Assembly: GCF_049803835.1 (NCBI RefSeq)
Contig: NZ_JBNAGK010000006.1
Location: 186,001-250,000, forward strand
Length of the DNA: 64,000 bases
Direction: 5' to 3'
From: Pacificoceanicola sp049803835
Lineage (GTDB): Bacteria > Pseudomonadota > Alphaproteobacteria > Rhodobacterales > Rhodobacteraceae
The position numbers and the translations under genes are program-made. How positions within the stretch are numbered: position 1 is the stretch's first letter; each line of letters begins with the position of its first letter. Positions 15,727 to 24,723 of this stretch are shown here, piece by piece. The notes beneath the pieces are model-generated. The model was not told the origin of the DNA. It saw only the letters and a list, made by a program, of their open reading frames with translations, and made no database searches.

Positions 15727-16515
15727 CTAAACATCAAACGACGCGAACACCGGCGCATGATCCGACGGCTGTTCCCAGCCCCGCGCGGCCCGCAACACCT
15801 TGGACGAATGCGCCGCCCCGGCGATGTCCGGCGTCGCCCAGACGTGATCCAGCCGCCGCCCCTTGTCCGCCGCGTCCCAGTCCTTCGCGCGGTAGGACCA
15901 CCACGAATACAGCTTGCCCTGCGGGATGTCCGCCCTCGTGACATCCACCCAGCCACCTGCCTCCTGCACCTCGGCCAGCGCCTCGACCTCGACGGGCGTA
16001 TGCGAGACGATCTTCAGCAGTTTCTTGTGATCCCAGACGTCATCCTCGCGCGGCGCGATGTTCAGGTCCCCGACCAGCACCGACCGCTCCGGCGGCGCGG
16101 CGCGGAACCAGTCCCGCATCTCCGCGAGATAATCCAGCTTCTGCCCGAATTTCTCGTTCTGCTCCCGGTCCGGGATGTCGCCTCCGGCTGGCACGTAGAA
16201 ATTGTGGATCACCACCCCGTTGTCCAGCTGCGCCGCCACATGCCGCGCATGTCCCAGCCCGGCGAAATCCCGGTCCCCAAGATCCGTCAGCGGCAGCTTG
16301 GACAGGATCGCGACACCGTTGTAGCCCTTCTGCCCCCGCGCCACCACATGGCCATAGCCCAGTGCCGCGAATCCCTCCAGCGGCAGCTTGTCCACCGGCG
16401 CCTTGCACTCCTGCAGGCAGAGCACGTCCGGGCTCTCCGCCCGCAGCAACTGCTCGACCAGCGCCGCCCGCAGCCGCACCGAATTGATGTTCCAAGTTGC
16501 CAGTGTAAAGCCCAT
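15727..16515 (-). CDS. xth: exodeoxyribonuclease III
   Basis: 262 residues of the Mg-dependent endonuclease/exonuclease/phosphatase fold, the AP endonuclease of base excision repair. Motifs: TLATWNINSVRLR near 4-16, LCLQECKAP with the metal-binding Glu near 35, LVGDLNIAPREDDVWD near 148, and C-terminal RRLDHVW and PSDHAPVFASF with the catalytic Asp-His. Length and motifs are complete. ATG 16515 is the family start. Confidence 0.96.
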   Translation of the reverse strand: MGFTLATWNINSVRLRAALVEQLLRAESPDVLCLQECKAPVDKLPLEGFAALGYGHVVARGQKGYNGVAILSKLPLTDLGDRDFAGLGHARHVAAQLDNGVVIHNFYVPAGGDIPDREQNEKFGQKLDYLAEMRDWFRAAPPERSVLVGDLNIAPREDDVWDHKKLLKIVSHTPVEVEALAEVQEAGGWVDVTRADIPQGKLYSWWSYRAKDWDAADKGRRLDHVWATPDIAGAAHSSKVLRAARGWEQPSDHAPVFASFDV

Positions 16516-16580
16516 GCCCGCTCTCCCGTTCGCAGTCGGGCGCAGAGTGCAACGGACCGGATCAGGGCGCAACCCGCCCT

Positions 16581-16600
16581 TTCTTCTCTTTGAAAATACT
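16581..16600 (-). repeat. 3'-end-associated repeat, copy 1
   Basis: Read on the minus strand this is AGTATTTTCAAAGAGAAGAA, downstream of the gene ending at 16635. Between them a CCCGC/GCGGG stem and a T7 run (16602-16608) look like an imperfect terminator. It belongs to a family (GGTATTTGGACCAAAGAAGA type) with further copies at 20283, 37810, 46621, 55589 and 55741, each in sense behind a gene. Confidence 0.65.
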
Positions 16601-16634
16601 CTAAAAAAATCCAGTCCCCGCCGCAGGCGCGGGC

Positions 16635-17672
16635 TCAGATGATCTCGTCCTCGTCGAACATCGCCGGGACCTCCGGGTGCGCGTCGAACACGCCCGCCGC
16701 CGCCTTTGCCGCCTTCGGCTTCTCCGGGCGGCCGATGTGGAACAGCGCGTCGCCCTCGTTGACCACCGGCAGATGCGAACGCCCGACGATGATGCCGTGC
16801 TCTTCCGCCACGATCTCCGCCTCGCGCTCGCCGAACGGGTCGGTGACGATGCCGAGCACCATGCCCGGATCGACCCATTCGCCGCTGGCCTTCAGGGTGC
16901 GCAGCAGCCCGCCGGACGGCGCCCGCAGCCAGCTCGACCCCTCGCACAGCACCCCGTGCTTGCGCGGCTTCGGCACGCCGCGCTCCGGGATCATCTCCAG
17001 CGCCGCCATGACCCGAAGGATGCCCGCCACCCCGGCGCGGGCGGCGAACTCATCGAAGCGCAACCCCTCGCCCGCCTCGTACAGGAGCACGTCCACACCC
17101 GCCCGCTCCGCTTCCATCCGGAGCGAGCCGTCGCGGACCCTGGACATCATCGTCACCGGCGCGGCAAAGGCCTCGCCCAACGCCTTCAACCGTTTGTTCC
17201 CGGGCGTCAGGCGGATCTGCGGCAGGTTCTCGCGGCCCACCGCCGCCGAATGCAGGTCGATCCCCACGTCGGCCCGCAGCACCACCTCGCGCATGAACAG
17301 CTCCGCCAGCCGCGCGGCAAGGGACCCGGATGCATGGCCCGGGAAACAGCGGTTCAGGTCGCGCCGGTCCGGCAGGTAGCGGCTCTGGTTCAGGAACCCG
17401 AAGGAGTTGACGATCGGCACCGCGATCAGCGTGCCCGCCAGACGCGACACCGGCGCCGCCTTCAGCAGACGCCGCACGATCTCTACGCCGATCACCTCGT
17501 CGCCGTGGATCGCGGCGGAGACGAACATCACCGGACCCGGCCGCTTGCCATGCACCACATGCGCCGAAAGCGTCACCGGCGTGTGATCCGACAGCACCGA
17601 GACCGGCAGATCGACGGTGCGGCGGGTTCCGGGTGCGACGGTCTCGAAGCCGAGAACGAAGGCGTCGGGCAT
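16635..17672 (-). CDS. succinylglutamate desuccinylase/aspartoacylase-family zinc deacylase
   Basis: 345 residues of the M14-type AstE/ASPA fold: zinc ligands in AAIHGDEVIGVEIVR near 65-78, DLNRCFPG near 118-125 and VGIDLHSAA near 150-158; the second half has VLLYEAGEGLRF. The C-terminal ~90 residues (GLLRTLKASGEWVDPGMVLGIVTDPFG) form the barrel-like domain typical of stand-alone members. It removes an acyl group from a small N-acylated compound; the substrate is unknown. An AGGAG box lies 9 bp before ATG 17672. Confidence 0.88.
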   Translation of the reverse strand: MPDAFVLGFETVAPGTRRTVDLPVSVLSDHTPVTLSAHVVHGKRPGPVMFVSAAIHGDEVIGVEIVRRLLKAAPVSRLAGTLIAVPIVNSFGFLNQSRYLPDRRDLNRCFPGHASGSLAARLAELFMREVVLRADVGIDLHSAAVGRENLPQIRLTPGNKRLKALGEAFAAPVTMMSRVRDGSLRMEAERAGVDVLLYEAGEGLRFDEFAARAGVAGILRVMAALEMIPERGVPKPRKHGVLCEGSSWLRAPSGGLLRTLKASGEWVDPGMVLGIVTDPFGEREAEIVAEEHGIIVGRSHLPVVNEGDALFHIGRPEKPKAAKAAAGVFDAHPEVPAMFDEDEII

Positions 17673-17800
17673 GAGCAATCTCCTGATCTGCCTGCGGAAA
17701 TTACGGCGCCCCGCCGGGCCGCGCAACTCTCACGATGGATGGCGACCGGCACAGCACCCCAAAAGCGCCTCATCTGCTGTCCGACCGGGCACGATCCGGA

Positions 17801-17835
17801 AAACAAAAGCCCCCGGCGCTCTGTCGCCGGGGGCT
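17801..17835 (-). terminator. Rho-independent terminator of the peroxiredoxin gene
   Basis: AGCCCCCGGCG (17808-17818) pairs with CGCCGGGGGCT (17825-17835) over a 6-nt loop. On the minus strand it is followed by TTTTGTTTTCC, 37 bp past the stop at 17873. Confidence 0.93.
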
Positions 17836-17872
17836 GCCATGTCTTTTCGTCTTGCCCGAAAGGGTCCGCCGC

Positions 17873-18526
17873 TCAGGCCGGGTCCTTTGCGAACCGCAGG
17901 TAGGGCAGCTTGATATCCAGCGCGCCGTATTTCGCTTCGGCGGCGGCATTGTCCAGCGACAGTGCGACGATCACGTCCTGCCCGGTCTCCCAGTTCGCCG
18001 GGGTCGCCAGCGGCTGCTCGTAGGTGCGCTGCAGCCCATCCAGCGCCCGCAGAATCTCGGCGAAGTTGCGGCCCACGGACATCGGGTAGGTCATCATCAA
18101 CTGCACCTTCTTGTTCGGCGCGATGATGAAGACGGAGCGCACCGTCGCGCTGTCCGCCGGGGTGCGGCCATCGGGCAGATAGGCATCGGCGGGCAGCATG
18201 TCGAGCGCCTTGGACACGGTCAGGTCAATGTCCGCCACGATCGGAAAGCCCGCCTTCGCACCGGAGGTCTTCTCGATATCGCCCTTCCATTTGGTGTGCT
18301 CGGCAGCACCATCGACGGAGATGCCCATCACCTTGGTGTTCCGCTTCGCCCACTCGTCCGAGAGCTGCGCCACGGCACCGAACTCGGTGGTGCAGACCGG
18401 GGTGAAATCCTTCGGGTGCGAGAACAGGATCGCCCAGCTGTCGCCGATCCAGTCATGCAGCGTGATCTCACCAAGATCGGTCGGGACGGTCAGGTTCGGG
18501 ATTTCGGAGTTGATGCGCAAGGCCAT
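17873..18526 (-). CDS. 1-Cys type (Prx6-like) peroxiredoxin
   Basis: 217 residues. The peroxidatic cysteine is in FSHPKDFTPVCTTEFG (C45), the Prx6 motif. The C-terminal extension (YPMSVGRNFAEILRALDGLQ and WETGQDVIV) is also Prx6-type, and no resolving cysteine is seen. It reduces hydrogen and alkyl peroxides in the cytosol. An AAAGGATG box sits just before ATG 18526. Its promoter region, shared with the divergent aldehyde dehydrogenase gene, contains an Irr-like box at 18605-18621. Confidence 0.94.
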   Translation of the reverse strand: MALRINSEIPNLTVPTDLGEITLHDWIGDSWAILFSHPKDFTPVCTTEFGAVAQLSDEWAKRNTKVMGISVDGAAEHTKWKGDIEKTSGAKAGFPIVADIDLTVSKALDMLPADAYLPDGRTPADSATVRSVFIIAPNKKVQLMMTYPMSVGRNFAEILRALDGLQRTYEQPLATPANWETGQDVIVALSLDNAAAEAKYGALDIKLPYLRFAKDPA

Positions 18527-18604
18527 GATGACATCCTTTCTGTCAGGGGTTCTGTCAGCGTTCCCCCACGTATCTAGGATCTCCGCTGGCGGTCGTAAAC
18601 GCAA

Positions 18605-18621
18605 TTTAGATATATTCTAAC
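18605..18621. promoter_or_regulatory. possible Irr box (iron control element)
   Basis: TTTAGATATATTCTAAC is a dyad with TTAGA/TCTAA arms. On the minus strand it reads GTTAGAATATATCTAAA, close to the ICE consensus TTTAGAA-N3-TTCTAAA bound by Irr in alphaproteobacteria. It sits 79-95 bp before the peroxiredoxin start and 110-126 bp before the aldehyde dehydrogenase start, in an unusually AT-rich patch. Motif-based only. Confidence 0.5.
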
Positions 18622-18730
18622 TTAGCGATATTAAGCCCCCCTTGCGCCCGCGCCGGGCCGGTGACAGAGTGCCGCCAATCACCGACCATCCGGTCGGATA
18701 AAATCCCAAGATCCTTAACGGGAGGCACGC

Positions 18731-20170
18731 ATGCTCGAAAAGAGACAATTCTACATCAACGGAACATGGGTCGATCCGGTCGACGGGACCGATCACAAGG
18801 TCATCGACCCCTCGACCGAAGAGCCCTGCGCGGTGATCTCGCTCGGCGGCAAGGCCGACACCGATGCCGCGGTCGCCGCTGCGAAGGCGGCGCTGCCCGG
18901 TTGGATGGCCACGCCGGTGGAAGAGCGCATCGCTGCGCTCGAGCGCCTTCTGGAGGCCTACAACAGCCGCACCGAGGACCTCGCGCAGGCGATGAGTATG
19001 GAAATGGGCGCGCCCATCGCCCTTGCCCGCACCAGCCAGGCCGGCGCCGGCGCGTTCCACCTCAAGAACTTCATCGCGGCCGCCAAGGCCTTCGAATGGG
19101 AAAAGCCGCTGGGTGAACACGCCCCGGACACCCGCATCATCCATGAGGCCGTGGGCGTCTGCGCGCTCATCACGCCGTGGAACTGGCCGATGAACCAGGT
19201 CACCCTGAAGGTCGGCGCGGCGCTGGTGGCCGGCAACACAATGGTGCTCAAACCCTCCGAGGAAAGCCCGATCGACGCCATGGTCTTCGCCGAGATCGTC
19301 GATGCGGCGGGCATCCCGCCGGGCGTCTTCAACCTTGTGAACGGCGATGGCGCCGGGGTCGGCTCGCAACTGTCGGCGCACCCCGATGTGGACATGGTCA
19401 GCTTCACCGGCTCCACCCGCGCGGGCACCGCCATCTCCAAGGCTGCCGCGGATACGCTCAAGCGCGTGCACCTGGAACTTGGTGGCAAGGGTGCGAACCT
19501 CGTCTTCGCCGATGCCGACGACAAGGCCGTGAAGCGCGGCGTGCTGCACATGATGAACAACTCGGGGCAGTCGTGCAACGCGCCCTCCCGGATGATCGTC
19601 GAGGCGTCGCGCTATGACGCCGCCGTCGAGGAAGCCGCCGCCGTAGCAAGCGCGGTGACGGTCGGCCCCGCCTCCGAAGACGGCCGCCACATCGGCCCGG
19701 TGGTCAACGCCGCGCAATGGGGCAAGATCCAGGATCTGATCCAGAAGGGCATCGACGAAGGCGCGCGCCTTGTTGCCGGCGGCCTCGGCCGCCCGGACGG
19801 GCTGAACAAGGGGTTCTACGTCCGCCCGACGGTGTTCGCCGATGTGACGAACGACATGACCATCGCACGCGAGGAAATCTTCGGCCCGGTGCTCTCGATC
19901 CTGAAATTCGACAGCGAGGAAGAGGCGGTTCAGATCGCCAACGACACGCCCTATGGCCTCACGAACTACGTCCAGTCGGCCGATGCGGACCGCCGCCACC
20001 GCCTCGCCAGGCAGCTGCGCTCCGGCATGGTCGAAATGAACGGCCAGGCCCGCGGTGCTGGCGCTCCTTTCGGCGGCATGAAGGCCTCGGGCAATGGCCG
20101 CGAGGCGGGCAGCTGGGGCATCCACGACTTCGTCGAGGTCAAGGCCGTGAGCGGCTGGGCGGCGGAATAG
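18731..20170 (+). CDS. NAD(P)-dependent aldehyde dehydrogenase family protein
   Basis: 479 residues, full ALDH length. Motifs: LITPWNWPMNQVTLKVGAAL near 140, FTGSTRAG near 225, the general-base Glu in LELGGKGANLVF near 248, the nucleophile Cys in NNSGQSCNAPSRM near 282 and EEIFGPVLSI near 380. The substrate is not evident; DhaS/betaine-aldehyde-type enzymes look similar. An AACGGGAGG box 8 bp before the ATG supports the start. Cytosolic tetramer by family. Confidence 0.93.
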   Translation: MLEKRQFYINGTWVDPVDGTDHKVIDPSTEEPCAVISLGGKADTDAAVAAAKAALPGWMATPVEERIAALERLLEAYNSRTEDLAQAMSMEMGAPIALARTSQAGAGAFHLKNFIAAAKAFEWEKPLGEHAPDTRIIHEAVGVCALITPWNWPMNQVTLKVGAALVAGNTMVLKPSEESPIDAMVFAEIVDAAGIPPGVFNLVNGDGAGVGSQLSAHPDVDMVSFTGSTRAGTAISKAAADTLKRVHLELGGKGANLVFADADDKAVKRGVLHMMNNSGQSCNAPSRMIVEASRYDAAVEEAAAVASAVTVGPASEDGRHIGPVVNAAQWGKIQDLIQKGIDEGARLVAGGLGRPDGLNKGFYVRPTVFADVTNDMTIAREEIFGPVLSILKFDSEEEAVQIANDTPYGLTNYVQSADADRRHRLARQLRSGMVEMNGQARGAGAPFGGMKASGNGREAGSWGIHDFVEVKAVSGWAAE

Positions 20171-20213
20171 ACGTCAGCAGAGGGTTTGCGCCGCGCTGAC
20201 GCGCGTCGCCACG

Positions 20214-20333
20214 CGGGGGCTCCGCCCCCGCACCCCCGGTCGCGACACCCTCGGTCGGAGGCATCCGGCGGCGGCTTCGGAAGGTATTTGCCGGACCAGA
20301 GAAGACAGGGCGCGCCCGTCTTCCCTGGTCCGG
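20214..20333 (+). repeat. 3'-end-associated repeat, copy 2, with hairpins
   Basis: Downstream of the aldehyde dehydrogenase. GGGGGC/GCCCCC (20215-20229) is followed by CACCCCCGG, then GGTATTTGCCGGACCAGAGAAGA (20283-20305). The last part forms a long imperfect inverted repeat with its own complement (20291-20333: CCGGACCAG/CTGGTCCGG outside, GAAGAC/GTCTTC inside). Related to elements at 16581, 37810, 46621, 55589 and 55741. Confidence 0.75.
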
Positions 20334-20445
20334 GGCTTGCTGACGGGGCAGGCGTGGGAGCCCGCACCACGGGGAAAAAGTGGCGCGTTAAGGAAATTTT
20401 CTGGCGTTTCGGTGATCTGACGCCGAAGCGGCCGCGCCAGACGGG

Positions 20446-20555
20446 CAATCTGTACGAAACACGCCGCGAATCGTAGCAAACGTCCCTTGAACGGGCAAAT
20501 GCGCCGATACCCGGGCCCGACAATCTGTACGAAAATCGGCTGGTTTTGTACCAAA
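20446..20555. promoter_or_regulatory. repeated CAATCTGTACGAAA elements, possible operators
   Basis: In the 454-bp gene-free stretch 20171-20624, CAATCTGTACGAAA occurs at 20446-20459 and again, identical, at 20521-20534. Variants TCGTAGCAAA (20471-20480) and TTGTACCAAA (20546-20555) lie among them. The spacing of the two perfect copies is 75 bp. No gene starts next to them (rluA-like ends at 20625 on the minus strand, ALDH ends at 20170), so they do not serve an obvious neighbour. They may mark a decayed promoter or an unannotated transcript. Confidence 0.45.
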
Positions 20556-20624
20556 CGCCGTCGAGCCGGGCGTCCGGGGGACAGCCAGCGCCCCGTTAAC
20601 CCCGATGTCCGATGGCTTTACGGA

Positions 20625-21272
20625 TCAGAAATCCGGTTGTGCCCGGAACTTCATGCCCCTGCCATTCTCCGGGTGGTTGAGCCGCAGTTCCTCCGCGTGC
20701 AGCATCATCCTCGGATAAAGCCCCGCGGTTTCAGGGGCATAGAGGGCGTCGCCCAGAATCGGATGGCCGAGCGACAACATGTGCACCCGCAGTTGGTGGC
20801 TCCGCCCGGTATGCGGGAACAGCCGAACCCGGCTTTCTGCCCCGCCTGACGACACAACCTTCCATGCCGTCAGCGCCGGTTTTCCAGTTTCCCGGCAGAC
20901 CATCTGCCTCGGGCGGTTGGGCCAGTCGACGATCAGCGGCAGGTCGACCTCGCCTTCTTTGGGCTCCAGCTCTCCTGCTATCCTGGCCACGTAGGTCTTC
21001 TTGACCTTGCGATTTTCGAACTGCAGACCGAGGTGTTTCTGCGCGTGGGCCGTCAGAGCAAAGACCATCACCCCGGAGGTGTCCCGGTCCAGCCGGTGCA
21101 CCAACCGCACGGTCGGGAAGGCTTTCTCCAGCCGCGTCAGCAGGCAGTCCTCCAGCCCCTCGCCCTTGCCGGGCACGGACAGCAGCCCGGCGGGTTTGTC
21201 GACGATCAGCAGGTCGCTGTCTTCATGCAGGACGGGAATCTCCCCCTGCGGCGGGTCGTAGGTGTCACTCAT
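20625..21272 (-). CDS. RluA-family pseudouridine synthase
   Basis: 215 residues. The catalytic aspartate is in the family motif VHRLDRDTSGVMVFA (about 59-73). Other core pieces are LLIVDKPAGLLSVPG near 21-35, KKTYVARIAGEL near 90 and HTGRSHQLRVHMLSLGHPILGDALY near 150-175. There is no S4 domain, which fits RluA-like enzymes acting on rRNA or tRNA. ATG 21272 is preceded by an AAGGAGG box 4 bp away. Confidence 0.93.
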   Translation of the reverse strand: MSDTYDPPQGEIPVLHEDSDLLIVDKPAGLLSVPGKGEGLEDCLLTRLEKAFPTVRLVHRLDRDTSGVMVFALTAHAQKHLGLQFENRKVKKTYVARIAGELEPKEGEVDLPLIVDWPNRPRQMVCRETGKPALTAWKVVSSGGAESRVRLFPHTGRSHQLRVHMLSLGHPILGDALYAPETAGLYPRMMLHAEELRLNHPENGRGMKFRAQPDF

Positions 21273-21353
21273 GCCCTCCTTTAGGCCTCCCGGCGCGAGC
21301 AACGCAAGGCTCCCCGCGGCGTCTTGGTCCTCTGGAAGGGCAAACCGTGGACA

Positions 21354-23798
21354 CTACCCCCGGACCTTCTCCCCTTTCGGATCGTACATCGGCCTGAGCG
21401 CCGCCATCGCCTTCACCCGCCGCCCCGCCACGTCGATCTCGTAGTCCGAAGCCAGCACGTCTTCCGCGCTCTCACCCGTGCAGGGCACATACCCGAGGCC
21501 GACCGCGCCGCCGAGCGTGTGGCCATAGCCACCGGACGTCAGCTGTCCCACGATCTTCCCGTCCCGCAGGATCGGCTCGTTGTGGTAAAGCATCGGGGCC
21601 GGGTCGGTCAGCAGGAACTGTACCAGCCGCCGGTCAAGCCCGGCCTCCTTCCTGCGCAGCACCGCGTCCCGCCCGATAAAACCGACCTTCGCCGTTTTCA
21701 CCGCAAAGCCGAGACCCGCCTCCAGGACGTGGTCCTCGCAGGTGATGTCATGGCCGAAATGGCGAAAGGCCTTCTCGATCCGGCAGCTGTCCATGCTGTG
21801 CAGGCCGCAGTAGGTCAAACCCAGATGCGTTCCTGCCTCGTCAATGGTTTCAAACACATGCGCGGCCATGTCGGCGCTGACGCAGATCTCCCAGCCAAGC
21901 TCCCCGACATAGGACACCCGATGCGCGCGGGCAACGCCGAGACCGATTTCGATCTCCCGTGCCGTGCCGAACGGAAAGGCCTCGTTGCTGAAGTCGTCCG
22001 GAGACACCCGCGCCAGCAACTCCCGCGCTTTCGGCCCCATGACCGCCAGCACGCCTTCGCCCGCCGTCACGTCGGTGATGACCGTCCGCCGGTCACCCAC
22101 ATGGCGCCGCAGCCAGGTTTCGTCAGCCAACCGCGTTGCCGCAGGGGTGACGACGAGATAGGCGGTTTCCGACAGACGTGTTACCGTCACGTCCGCCTCT
22201 ATCCCCCCGCGATCATTCAGAAATTGCGTATAGACAATGCGGCCCGGGGCGACGTCCACGTCATTGCCGCAAACATGGTTAAGAAACGCGCAGGCGTCCG
22301 GCCCTTCCACCCGCAGCTTGCCGAAGGACGACATGTCGTACGCTCCGACACCCTCCCGCAGGGCCCGGTGTTCCCGCGCCTGATTGGCGAACCAGTTCGG
22401 CTTGCCCCAGGTGTAGGCATAGGCGGCGGACTGGCCTTCTGCCGCATACCAGTTCGCCCGCTCCCATCCGGCCAGTTCGCCGAAAACCGCGCCTTTCGAG
22501 GCCAGTTGCGCATGGAACGGCGAGCGTCGCACGCCCCGCGCCGTGGCCTTCTGCCGATAGGGGAAATGGTCGGCGTAGAGCAGGCCCAAGGTCTCGCTGA
22601 CCCGTTCCCTCAGATAACGCCGGTTGCGCTGGAACGGCTGGGCGCGAGAAATGTCCACGTCCCCAAGGTCGAACGGCTTCTGCCCGTCTTCCATCCATTG
22701 CGCCAAGGCCATACCGGCGCCCCCGGCGCTCTGGATGCCAATGGAGTTGAACCCGGCCGCAACCCAGACGTTCTCCATCCCCGGCGCTTGCCCGAGGTGA
22801 TAGGCATTGTCCGGCGTGAAGCTTTCCGGCCCATTGAAAAACGTATGGATTCCTGCCTTTTCCAGCATCGGCATGCGTTTGACGGCGGCTTCGAGGATCG
22901 GCTCGAAGTGGTCGAAATCCTCGGGCAGCTGGTCGAATTCGAAGCTCTCGGGGATGCCATCCATGGCCCAGGGTTTGGATTTCAACTCGAAGGCCCCGAC
23001 CATGATCTTGCCCGCGTCCTCCTTGTAATAGGCCGCCTCGTCCGGCACCCGCAGCACCGGCAACGGAGTCAGCCCGGGGATCGGTTCGGAGACGATGTAG
23101 AAGTGCTCGCAGGCGTGCAGCGGCACGTTTGTGCCCAGCATCGCGCCCACCTGTCGCCCCCACATGCCGCCGCAGTTGACGACGTGATCGCAGGTGATCG
23201 TGCCTTGTTCGCCAGCTTCGGTCTGATACTCAACCGCTTTGACCCGGCCCCCTTCGCGCACCGCGCCCGTGGCCTTCACGCCTTCCAGGACCAAGGCCCC
23301 CCGGTCCCGTGCGCCCCGCGCCAGAGCCAGCGCGATATTGCCCGGATCGCCCTGCCCGTCCTTCGGCAGGTAGACCCCGCCGTGCAGCCCGTCCGGGTTC
23401 AGATGGGGGTAACGCTCCATCACACCGTCCACGGAAATCTCTTCGATTTCAACGCCGAAGGCGCGGGCCATGGCGGCCTGACGGCGCAACTCCTCGTGAC
23501 GCTCGGCGGTCAGGGCCACGGTGATCGAGCCCACGCGGCGGAAGCCGGTGGCAAGCCCGGTTTCCTCTTCGAGCCGCCCGTAAAGCTCCTGCGAATACTT
23601 GGCGAGTTTCGTCATGTTCGCCGTCGCCCGAAGCTGCGCGATCAGCCCCGCCGCGTGCCATGTGGTGCCGGAGGTCAGGCGCTTGCGCTCGAGCAGGACC
23701 ACGTCGATCCAGCCGAGTTTCGTAAGGTGGTAGGCAACGGAGCAGCCGATGACGCCGCCTCCGATGATGACGACGCGGGCGTGATTGGGCATGTCCAT
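21354..23798 (-). CDS. dimethylglycine/sarcosine-dehydrogenase-like FAD-GcvT fusion enzyme
   Basis: 814 residues. The N-terminal FAD-binding oxidase domain (VVIIGGGVIGCSVAYHL near 9-25) has SGTTWHAAGL near 45, where dimethylglycine dehydrogenase attaches FAD through the His. A middle DAO domain is followed by a GcvT tetrahydrofolate-binding domain (~425-805, YDMSSFGKLRVEGPDAC, GELGWEI and GLHSMDSCRIEK). The family oxidatively demethylates N-methylated glycines and passes the one-carbon unit to folate. It is 23 bp downstream of the homocysteine methyltransferase gene, which suggests sequential steps of betaine demethylation (inference). ATG 23798 is preceded by GGGGAAGA. Confidence 0.9.
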   Translation of the reverse strand: MDMPNHARVVIIGGGVIGCSVAYHLTKLGWIDVVLLERKRLTSGTTWHAAGLIAQLRATANMTKLAKYSQELYGRLEEETGLATGFRRVGSITVALTAERHEELRRQAAMARAFGVEIEEISVDGVMERYPHLNPDGLHGGVYLPKDGQGDPGNIALALARGARDRGALVLEGVKATGAVREGGRVKAVEYQTEAGEQGTITCDHVVNCGGMWGRQVGAMLGTNVPLHACEHFYIVSEPIPGLTPLPVLRVPDEAAYYKEDAGKIMVGAFELKSKPWAMDGIPESFEFDQLPEDFDHFEPILEAAVKRMPMLEKAGIHTFFNGPESFTPDNAYHLGQAPGMENVWVAAGFNSIGIQSAGGAGMALAQWMEDGQKPFDLGDVDISRAQPFQRNRRYLRERVSETLGLLYADHFPYRQKATARGVRRSPFHAQLASKGAVFGELAGWERANWYAAEGQSAAYAYTWGKPNWFANQAREHRALREGVGAYDMSSFGKLRVEGPDACAFLNHVCGNDVDVAPGRIVYTQFLNDRGGIEADVTVTRLSETAYLVVTPAATRLADETWLRRHVGDRRTVITDVTAGEGVLAVMGPKARELLARVSPDDFSNEAFPFGTAREIEIGLGVARAHRVSYVGELGWEICVSADMAAHVFETIDEAGTHLGLTYCGLHSMDSCRIEKAFRHFGHDITCEDHVLEAGLGFAVKTAKVGFIGRDAVLRRKEAGLDRRLVQFLLTDPAPMLYHNEPILRDGKIVGQLTSGGYGHTLGGAVGLGYVPCTGESAEDVLASDYEIDVAGRRVKAMAALRPMYDPKGEKVRG

Positions 23799-23821
23799 GG
23801 GCGTCTTCCCCTGTCGGTCTG

Positions 23822-24721
23822 TCAGACAATGGTGTGGCCCGCCGCGCGCAGGCGGCTGGCGATTTCGCGGATGTGCTCGGGGCCGGTCTCGCAACAGCCG
23901 CCCAGGATCGTCGCGCCCATGTCGACCCAGCGCAGCGCGTGGTCAGCGTAGGCCGCGGGACCGAGGTCGGTGCGGGCGCTCAGCGCCGCAACCGTGGGAG
24001 CGTCCTGCAGGAAGGCTTCTGTGATCATGGTGAAAGCATTGGCATAGGCCCCGTAGGGCAGGCTCTGACGGGCGAAGATTTCCAGCGCGGCGGGCATCGC
24101 CTCCGGCACCGAGCAATTGGCGAGGATCGCCGCCGCCCCGTCCGCCGCGATCTCCAGCGCCTCCGCGACAGGCTCGCCCGAGCGCAGCCGCGTGCCGTCC
24201 GCGTCATCCACCGTCAGCGACAGCCAGACCGGCCGGCCATGGTCCCGCACCGCCAGAAGCGCCGAGCGGGCATGGTCCAGCGAGGACACGGTTTCCAGAA
24301 TGAACAGGTCCACATGCGGCGCCTGCAGTGCCGCCACTTCGGCATAGAGCGGCATCGCCTCCAGCACCGGCGGATGGATGTCCGGCCGGTAGCTGGCCCT
24401 GAGCGGCCCGATGGACCCGGCAATCCGGCCTGACCCGAAGCTGTCCCGTGCGGCATGGGCCTCCTGCAGCGCCATGGCCATGAGGTCCTTGAACCGTTCC
24501 GGAATGCCCGCCCGCTCCAGCCGGTCGCGCAGAATGGCATAGGTGTTCGTCGTGGCGACCATCGCGCCCGCATCGAAGTAATCGCGGTGCAGGCCCGCCA
24601 CCAGCCCCGGGTGATCCATCATCACCTGCGTTGACCACAGCGCCGTCGGCTCATCGCCGGAGCGTTTGACGAGTTCCTGTCCAAGCCCGCCATCAAGCAG
24701 GGTAATTTCGGCTTTGGTCAC
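23822..24721 (-). CDS. homocysteine S-methyltransferase family protein
   Basis: 299 residues, TIM barrel with zinc cysteines in ILANCS (near 202) and GGCCET (near 281). N-terminal LLDGGLGQELVKRSGD and ATTNTYAILRDRL are typical. These enzymes move a methyl group to homocysteine from betaine, dimethylsulfoniopropionate or S-methylmethionine. The dimethylglycine-dehydrogenase-like neighbour favours a betaine-type donor, but this is inference. It starts 2 bp after the GFA-gene stop and is clearly co-transcribed. Confidence 0.9.
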   Translation of the reverse strand: MTKAEITLLDGGLGQELVKRSGDEPTALWSTQVMMDHPGLVAGLHRDYFDAGAMVATTNTYAILRDRLERAGIPERFKDLMAMALQEAHAARDSFGSGRIAGSIGPLRASYRPDIHPPVLEAMPLYAEVAALQAPHVDLFILETVSSLDHARSALLAVRDHGRPVWLSLTVDDADGTRLRSGEPVAEALEIAADGAAAILANCSVPEAMPAALEIFARQSLPYGAYANAFTMITEAFLQDAPTVAALSARTDLGPAAYADHALRWVDMGATILGGCCETGPEHIREIASRLRAAGHTIV

Positions 24722-24723
24722 GA

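Noticed and set aside
15727..16947. A longer xth gene extending upstream to 16947
   Set aside because: The extra frame overlaps the metallopeptidase gene antiphase and the conserved exonuclease starts at MGFTLATWNINS (16515).
21324..23951. 875-codon plus-strand open frame opposite the FAD-GcvT gene
   Set aside because: It is a shadow of the strongly supported minus-strand enzyme in a GC-rich genome; the composition (Arg, His, Pro rich) is typical of antisense frames.
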